From: CAYXVJ01 sp050309435 | Lineage (GTDB): Bacteria > Bacillota > Clostridia > Saccharofermentanales > Fastidiosipilaceae | Direction: 5' to 3' | Assembly (NCBI GenBank): GCA_050309435.1 | Contig: JBNRMJ010000020.1 | Location: 101,794-165,793, forward strand | Length of the DNA: 64,000 nucleotides | In this document: positions 59,145 to 64,000 of the stretch, piece after piece | Layout of the letters: every line of letters starts with the position of its first letter | How positions within the stretch are numbered: position 1 is the first letter of the stretch | The notes under the pieces: model-generated | Told to the model about the DNA's origin: nothing | What the model saw: the letters and a program-made list of their open reading frames with translations, nothing else | Databases searched by the model: none | Translations under genes and position numbers: made by a program

Positions 59145-60013
59145 AAAACTATTTCATTATAGTCCAAGCCTTCCTGTACGGCAAATCGAATATCCGGCAG
59201 TCTTAGGCTCAGATAGTTGGCCAAAGGATGAAGGATTACCCGTTCCGACACTTCGTGACCGGTCATAATCGCCGCTATACCGCAATCTGCGAGACCCAAA
59301 AGCACATGATGCTTGATTTCGCCGGATATAAGCAGATCCACGCGCTTTTCTACCAAGTCGGGAATCCAGCTTTCATCGAAGCTGCCGCCGGATACCGCGA
59401 TTCGTTTCACTACTTTATCTTCGTCAAAGTTCAGGATACAGCCACCTGACTGCAACTGATTGTTGACTCTTCGGACCATCTGACGAAGCGTGATCTCTTC
59501 ATCTGTCACTGTAATGCGACCATATCCAAAAGCGACCTGCGGTATATCAAATTTTCCTTCTAAGAGACTCTTCACATCAGCTGTCCGGAGTTCATCTTGA
59601 TATAAGTCTGATATTTCCGGATCACTCGTTATGGTATCCGTAACCTTCAATCCCAGCACAGCTGCCAAGGCATCATTTACGCCGCCCGGACATACATCTA
59701 GATTAGTATGAGCGGCATAGACCGCAATGCCGTTAGTCGCGGCATCCAATAAGCGGCGCCCCATAGCTGTACCGGCTGTTAGTCGATCGATAGTCGGAAA
59801 GATTGCCGGATGATGGCAGATAATGAGTTGAGCGGACAACTCCTTTGCCATTATTAAAGCTTTGTCATCAAAATCCAAGCTAATCACTACGTCGCTCACG
59901 GGAGCCAGCGAATTGCCCAGAAGCAAACCGATGTTATCCCATTCCGCAGCTGAATTCAAAGGAGCGAGTTCTTCGATGTATCTGCAAATATCCTTAACCG
60001 TTATCAACTTCAT
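59141..60013 (-). CDS. Nif3-like dinuclear metal centre protein (YqfO/YbgI family)
   Basis: A 290-residue protein of the Nif3 family, a widely conserved fold with a two-metal site whose function is disputed (GTP cyclohydrolase-like and other roles are suggested). Motifs are EEWDNIGLLLG-type text as SAAEWDNIGLLLGN, IICHHPAIF, IAVYAAHTNLDVCPGGVNDALA and the C-terminal LISGEIKHHVLLGLADCGIAAIMTGHEVSE. It is the short form without the central insertion of Bacillus YqfO. The stop lies in the first bases of rnpB. It follows trmK, as in many Firmicutes. Confidence 0.9.
   Translation of the reverse strand: MKLITVKDICRYIEELAPLNSAAEWDNIGLLLGNSLAPVSDVVISLDFDDKALIMAKELSAQLIICHHPAIFPTIDRLTAGTAMGRRLLDAATNGIAVYAAHTNLDVCPGGVNDALAAVLGLKVTDTITSDPEISDLYQDELRTADVKSLLEGKFDIPQVAFGYGRITVTDEEITLRQMVRRVNNQLQSGGCILNFDEDKVVKRIAVSGGSFDESWIPDLVEKRVDLLISGEIKHHVLLGLADCGIAAIMTGHEVSERVILHPLANYLSLRLPDIRFAVQEGLDYNEIVF
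59156..59184 (-). promoter_or_regulatory. rnpB promoter inside the nif3-like coding sequence
   Basis: Minus strand TTGCCG (59184-59179), 17 bases, TATAAT (59161-59156). The -10 also encodes Tyr-Asn of the Nif3 C-terminus (LDYNEIVF). The predicted transcription start, near 59149, fits the mature 5' end of RNase P RNA. Confidence 0.8.
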
Positions 60014-60036
60014 ATTGGTTCCTTTTCCCGTTTATC

Positions 60037-60729
60037 TCAGATCATGGCAGCCAGCCTGTTGCCGGCCCTGACCAATGCCTCGTCAAACGTATCGGCTTGT
60101 TTCATAAGAGAAAATACCCGCAGTAAATTTTCGCGATGTTGCGGCCAGTGTTCGGACTTCTGCCAGTTATCGTACCAGTACGGCCCGATCAAAGCATCTT
60201 CGTAGGCCATTTCTTTTGGCTTGTTTGTTACTTTGAGTAAAAAGAAGAGATAAAGCTTAGCTTTCTGCAGGCAGATCTCTTCTCTTACGATTTCCAAACC
60301 AAGTCCGGCCAGTTTCATTCGCAATTCAGGCAGCGAACGCATTGGCTGGACGACAATCGTGCTGCCCGAAGGCCAGTTTACCCTGCTTGCGATGTCGCCG
60401 ATTTCCAAACCGCCCATGCCCAGAATGCTGACTGCATCTCCGGATTCAACGATCACCTCATCGAGACCATCGGACAAGCATACGGTAATTTTATCCTGTA
60501 AGCCTGCCAATCGTATATTTCGCCGCGCGATCTCAAGCGGACCTTCGCGAATATCCATTGCCCAGGCCTTCTCGGCGATTTTTCTTCTGATCGCTTCGAT
60601 GCAGAGCAGCGCATGATCGCAGCCCACGTCAAAAAGACGAGAGAACGAAGGAATATCCCCATGCTCTCCCGCCTTCGAATAATCAAGCAGAATACTTAAA
60701 GCTGTCTCTAAACGAGGATTCAATAACAT
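60037..60729 (-). CDS. trmK: tRNA (adenine22-N1)-methyltransferase TrmK
   Basis: A 230-residue SAM-dependent methyltransferase that makes m1A22 in some tRNAs. The SAM-binding motif is RLFDVGCDHALLCIEAIRR, followed by AWAMDIREGPLEIARRN, SDGLDEV and ILGMGGLEIGDI. The C-terminal helical part includes EICLQKAKLYLFFLL. Its ATG overlaps the rpoD stop (TAATG), and Nif3 follows after 23 bases; rpoD-trmK-nif3 is a common Firmicute order. Confidence 0.92.
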   Translation of the reverse strand: MLLNPRLETALSILLDYSKAGEHGDIPSFSRLFDVGCDHALLCIEAIRRKIAEKAWAMDIREGPLEIARRNIRLAGLQDKITVCLSDGLDEVIVESGDAVSILGMGGLEIGDIASRVNWPSGSTIVVQPMRSLPELRMKLAGLGLEIVREEICLQKAKLYLFFLLKVTNKPKEMAYEDALIGPYWYDNWQKSEHWPQHRENLLRVFSLMKQADTFDEALVRAGNRLAAMI

Positions 60730-61793
60730 TAGTCGAGGTAATCTCTTAAAATCTTGCTGCGTGAAGGGTGGCGCATCTTACGAAGCGCCTTGGCTTCAAT
60801 CTGGCGGATCCGTTCGCGGGTAACGTTAAATTCTTTACCGACTTCCTCGAGTGTTCTCGTGCGACCGTCATCGAGACCGAAACGCAGGCGCAAAACCTTT
60901 TCTTCGCGCGGAGTCAAGCCGGACAGGACTTCCAGAAGCTGTTCTTTCAATAAAGTGAAAGCAGCCTGGTCTGCCGGGGACTGAGCGTCGTCATCAGGAA
61001 TGAAATCACCCAGGTGGCTATCTTCTTCCTCGCCGATCGGCTTCTCCAGCGAGACGGGTTCCTGAGAGATCTTCATTATTTCGCGAACCTTTTCGACAGT
61101 CATACCCATCTCGACCGCAAGTTCCTCGACTTCGGGATCGCGTCCGAGCTCCTGGACCAGCTGGCGCTGAATTCGAATCAGTTTATTTATTGTTTCTACC
61201 ATATGTACGGGGATTCGGATGGTTCTTGCCTGATCGGCAATTGCTCTGGTGATAGCCTGACGGATCCACCAGGTTGCGTAAGTCGAGAACTTGAAACCCT
61301 TCGTATAGTCAAATTTGTCTACGGCTTTTAAGAGACCGAGATTACCTTCTTGAATCAAATCCAGGAAGGACATGCCGCGGCCCACATATCGTTTGGCAAT
61401 CGAAACGACAAGTCGAAGGTTGGCTTCGATCAAATGATCTTTCGCATCCTGATCTCCCTCTTCAATGGCCATGGCCAGTTCGCGTTCTTCGTCGGCAGTT
61501 AACAGATCCACCTTACCGATTTCCTTTAAGTACATGCGTACCGGATCGTCGACACCTATGGTATCGGTATCGCCCGAAGGATCACTGTCATCGGTGCTCT
61601 CTTCATCGCTCGTGTTGTCCGGAACAACGGTTATGCCCATTGCTTCCAGACGATCGAAGACCTTTTCAGCCTGCTCAAGATCGATATCGCTTGCTTCGAT
61701 TTCGTTCATCACATCACGATAGGATATTTGATTTTTCTGAGCTTGTGCTTTGTTTACCAGACCTGAAATCAGGCCGCCTTTTTTCTCTGCCAT
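60729..61793 (-). CDS. rpoD: Primary RNA polymerase sigma factor (SigA/RpoD)
   Basis: A 354-residue group 1 sigma factor. Region 1.2 begins VDDPVRMYLKEIGKVDLLTADEERELA. Region 2 has GMSFLDLIQEGNLGLLKAVDKFDYTKGFKFSTYATWWIRQAI, which reads the -10. Region 3 follows, and region 4 has TLEEVGKEFNVTRERIRQIEAKALRKMRHPSRS, which reads the -35. The N-terminal 1.1 part is short, and residues about 55-75 are acidic. dnaG is upstream, giving the macromolecular-synthesis arrangement dnaG-rpoD. Confidence 0.97.
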   Translation of the reverse strand: MAEKKGGLISGLVNKAQAQKNQISYRDVMNEIEASDIDLEQAEKVFDRLEAMGITVVPDNTSDEESTDDSDPSGDTDTIGVDDPVRMYLKEIGKVDLLTADEERELAMAIEEGDQDAKDHLIEANLRLVVSIAKRYVGRGMSFLDLIQEGNLGLLKAVDKFDYTKGFKFSTYATWWIRQAITRAIADQARTIRIPVHMVETINKLIRIQRQLVQELGRDPEVEELAVEMGMTVEKVREIMKISQEPVSLEKPIGEEEDSHLGDFIPDDDAQSPADQAAFTLLKEQLLEVLSGLTPREEKVLRLRFGLDDGRTRTLEEVGKEFNVTRERIRQIEAKALRKMRHPSRSKILRDYLD

Positions 61794-61845
61794 TCGTTCT
61801 CCTTATATTGACATGGAATTAAATACATTGTTTTTGCGTAACTTC

Positions 61846-61859
61846 ATCTATATATAGAT
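61846..61859. promoter_or_regulatory. Perfect 14-bp AT-rich palindrome upstream of rpoD
   Basis: ATCTATATATAGAT lies in the 118-bp dnaG-rpoD spacer, 53 bases before the rpoD start. It could be an operator or part of a promoter; no convincing -35/-10 pair could be fixed around it. Confidence 0.35.
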
Positions 61860-61911
61860 ACGTTTTGTTTTCCTGAAATGATTCTTTTAAATTGTGAACA
61901 TTTTGTAAACG

Positions 61912-63786
61912 TTATTTTCGTAGGCTTTGCAATTCACGTTCAACTTTCATATATCCTTGTCGTAAACGTGCTTTATCTTCGCTGCTTGCGTGCGGCGAGC
62001 TCATCGCGGTTAGAAGTGCGGTTCGATCTCGAGTCAGACGATCGATTCTAACGGCACGTCGATAACGTTCGGCTTCGTCTACGAGTTGAGCCAGAGATTG
62101 CTGTTCCGGAAGCTTCATGATCGTTTCGGCTAAAATGTCCGCCAGAGGTTTTCCCTGCAGCGCAAGACCTAGCGACTCCCCGAGTAAAGTGGTGGGTGTC
62201 AGTTTTCCGGCCTTGATTAAATCGAATACCGAATCCAGCCAGACCTTACCGGGACCGGGGTTATGAGGATCGGCAGCCAGGAAATCCGCAGGATCCGCTT
62301 TCTCCTTCATCGTATCGTAGACTTCCGCGTGGCAACTCAAAAGGATTAGCAAATACGCCTCGTCTCTGCTCATATAGATATTCTGTAAATCTTTTTGGCT
62401 GGCATAACCGGTTTCTTCTGCCTCGGTCTGTCTGGAAGTCGCAGCCGCCGGATAGGTGCTCGAAGATGATGTATCGTTTTTTTTCGCCGAAGCTCTTCTC
62501 GCCAGTTCGTTTCGTACGGCGTCTACTTGAATTCCCAGCATTCCCGCCGCTTTAACGATATATACTTCAAATAATATATTGTTGTCAATCGACTCCAGCA
62601 CCTTGCATATTTCGTCCTGAAGTACCGCAATATCCAGTGACTGGCCTTCCTCGGCTCTTTTCCAGGCAACGGACAGCTTATAGTCATAGACAGGTAATGC
62701 ATCGTCCATCAAGGCTCTAAAGCGTTCGCCGCCGTGTTCTCTGATGTATTGATCCGGATCTTTCCCGTCCGGAATCTGCAGGACCGTTAGTTTTAAACCA
62801 GCTTTCTCCAGAATCTCGATGGCGCGTATTGTAGCCTGCTGACCGGCTCTATCTGCATCCAGCGACAAAATGACATGGTCGGTTTGCTGACGGAGCAGTT
62901 TGGCCTGCTGATCCGTTAAAGCGGTTCCAAGTACGGCACAGACATTATCGATGCCTCCCTGGAAGACGGAGATGCAATCCATGTAACCTTCCACCAGAAG
63001 AATCCGTTTATCGCGGCTCTTCTTGGCAAGATTCAAACCGTAGAGATGACGCCCCTTTGTATAGATAATGGTTTCGGGAGAGTTAATGTACTTGGGAAGA
63101 CTGTCATCTAAAACACGACCGCCGAAAGCAACGATCTTTCCCTTACCGCTTCCCGATATAATCGGAAATATGAGACGATCGTGAAACAGATCGATCGTTT
63201 CCCCCCTGCTGCTCTGTCGAAACAAGCCCGAGTCCATCAATTCATTTTGGCGATAGCCCATGGACTGAAGATGCTTGTATAATCCGTTCCATCTGGTATC
63301 TGCATAACCTAAACCAAAAAGTTTCGCCGTACGCTCCGAGATCTCGCGTCTCCGCAGGTATTCTCTGGCATGCTGACCGGCATCGGAAATCAGATTCCGG
63401 TAATAGAAACGCGCAGCTTCGACATATAAATCCTCGATGCGGCGGCTATGATCGCGCTTTTTCTCGTATGCAGGATCCATTGTCTGCTCAATTTGAATTC
63501 CGGCTTGTTCGGCCAGATGACGAATTGCTTGTGGGTAGCTCAAGTTCTCGATGTCCATGATGAAATGGATGACATCCCCGCCCTTATGGCAACCGAAACA
63601 ATAGTAGATCTGCTTACCGGGAGACACACTGAAAGAAGCAGTATCTTCATGATGAAACGGACATAAGCCGAAATAATTCTTACTGCTCTTCTTAGATAAA
63701 ACAACATACTGTTCTATGACCGGAACGATATCCGTACGTGCTTTAATCTCTTCAATTGTTTCAGGCGGAATCATACCACTAGTCAA
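61912..63786 (-). CDS. dnaG: DNA primase DnaG
   Basis: A primase of 624 residues that makes RNA primers for replication. The N-terminal zinc finger is CPFHHEDTASFSVSP and CFGCHKGGDVIHF (about 41-70). The catalytic TOPRIM part has LLVEGYMDCISVFQGG and LSLDADRAGQQATIRAIE. The C-terminal helicase-binding region begins near 430, after a serine-rich linker (KKNDTSSSSTYPAA). I start it at the TTG at 63786, which gives the usual distance to the IPPETIEEIK helix; the ATG at 63774 is the alternative. Neither has a strong ribosome site. A group II intron lies about 90 bp upstream. Confidence 0.94.
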   Translation of the reverse strand: MTSGMIPPETIEEIKARTDIVPVIEQYVVLSKKSSKNYFGLCPFHHEDTASFSVSPGKQIYYCFGCHKGGDVIHFIMDIENLSYPQAIRHLAEQAGIQIEQTMDPAYEKKRDHSRRIEDLYVEAARFYYRNLISDAGQHAREYLRRREISERTAKLFGLGYADTRWNGLYKHLQSMGYRQNELMDSGLFRQSSRGETIDLFHDRLIFPIISGSGKGKIVAFGGRVLDDSLPKYINSPETIIYTKGRHLYGLNLAKKSRDKRILLVEGYMDCISVFQGGIDNVCAVLGTALTDQQAKLLRQQTDHVILSLDADRAGQQATIRAIEILEKAGLKLTVLQIPDGKDPDQYIREHGGERFRALMDDALPVYDYKLSVAWKRAEEGQSLDIAVLQDEICKVLESIDNNILFEVYIVKAAGMLGIQVDAVRNELARRASAKKNDTSSSSTYPAAATSRQTEAEETGYASQKDLQNIYMSRDEAYLLILLSCHAEVYDTMKEKADPADFLAADPHNPGPGKVWLDSVFDLIKAGKLTPTTLLGESLGLALQGKPLADILAETIMKLPEQQSLAQLVDEAERYRRAVRIDRLTRDRTALLTAMSSPHASSEDKARLRQGYMKVERELQSLRK

Positions 63787-63820
63787 TCACATCGCCCCAC
63801 TCTCGGTTGTTTACTCTTAT

Positions 63821-63829
63821 AGTATAGCA
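63821..63829 (-). promoter_or_regulatory. Extended -10 promoter of dnaG
   Basis: Minus strand TGCTATACT is an extended -10, 35 bases before the dnaG start and about 50 bp downstream of the intron's 3' end, so dnaG can be expressed independently of the intron. Confidence 0.5.
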
Positions 63830-63878
63830 GAAATGTCTGCGACAAAAACGAACATACACTCGGCTTATGTAGCGGGCA

Positions 63879-64000
63879 ATCGGGTAGGATCCCGGTCATT
63901 AATTGACCGGGAGACCTCCCACACCACCGTACGTACCGTTCGGTATACGGCGGTTCCAAAGTTTACAGTTTCACGAATTAGAATAGATTTCCATTAAACT
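63879..64000 (-). mobile_element. Group II intron, 3' end (domains V and VI), continues past the window
   Basis: The minus strand shows domain V at 63954-63923: ACCGCCGTA and TACC, a GAAC loop, GGTA, a two-base CG bulge, then TACGGTGGT. Domain VI follows as CCCGGTCA-ATTAA-TGACCGGG (63911-63891), and the element ends in CCTACCCGAT at about 63879 (intron 3' ends are AY). The CGC in the 5' strand of domain V and the ending fit bacterial class C introns. The reverse transcriptase and the 5' part lie beyond the right edge. It is oriented like dnaG. Confidence 0.85.

Overview
The window looks like a chromosome segment of a Gram-positive (Firmicutes), Clostridia-like bacterium with GC near 48 percent. 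The evidence is the gene content and order. MurT/GatD peptidoglycan amidation is a Gram-positive trait. DapL (LL-diaminopimelate aminotransferase) is common in Clostridia. The order mutS-mutL-miaA-hfq-lexA, the cluster ylxM-ffh-rpsP-khpA-rimM-trmD-rplS-rbgA-rnhB-yraN, and dnaG-rpoD-trmK-nif3 are all familiar from Firmicutes. ThiI has no rhodanese domain and sits beside a NifS-type desulfurase, as in Bacillus-like systems. MutL keeps its endonuclease motifs, as expected where mismatch repair is not methyl-directed. I cannot name the genus.

Layout. 1-7.1 kb (+): the end of tldD, then tldE, rnc, smc and ftsY, tightly packed. 7.2-8.4 kb (-): dapL. 8.5-19.6 kb (+): murT-gatD-SDR, an acyltransferase-like gene, miaB, mutS, mutL, miaA. 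19.6-20.9 kb: a divergent hfq (+) whose 3' end overlaps lexA (-). 21.1-22.8 kb (+): leuA. 23.1-29.2 kb (-): a CDF metal transporter, a D-2-hydroxyacid dehydrogenase, a GH2 glycosidase and asd. The gap between the dehydrogenase and the glycosidase holds four 22-bp tandem repeats and two perfect DnaA boxes. 29.3-31.0 kb (+): two small overlapping ORFs and a Xer-type recombinase. 31.1-36.1 kb (+): a complete branched-chain amino acid ABC importer (livJHMGF). 36.1-38.4 kb (-): a basic one-TM protein and an M18 aminopeptidase. 38.5-39.4 kb (+): a PHP phosphatase. 39.4-48.3 kb (-): rarA, glyA, thiI, nifS-type desulfurase, GntR regulator, purB, aspartate aminotransferase. 48.0-54.2 kb (-): the ffh/ribosomal/tRNA-modification cluster. 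54.3-63.8 kb (-): tRNA-Pro, pnp, rpsO, purM, rnpB, nif3-like, trmK, rpoD, dnaG. The right edge is the 3' end of a group II intron lying just upstream of dnaG.

Most genes are housekeeping: translation, RNA processing, DNA repair, replication initiation and cell-wall precursors. The unusual content is mainly regulatory architecture. It includes a hairpin between the Shine-Dalgarno and start codon of hfq, an apparently leaderless ylxM promoter inside an 11-bp inverted repeat, an rnpB promoter inside the nif3 coding sequence, a pnp leader with mutually exclusive stems, and the repeat/DnaA-box block near 25.6 kb. Many promoters here share an extended -10 (TGn before the -10 hexamer) with no good -35.

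All calls come from reading the sequence and from memory of protein families; no database search or folding program was run.
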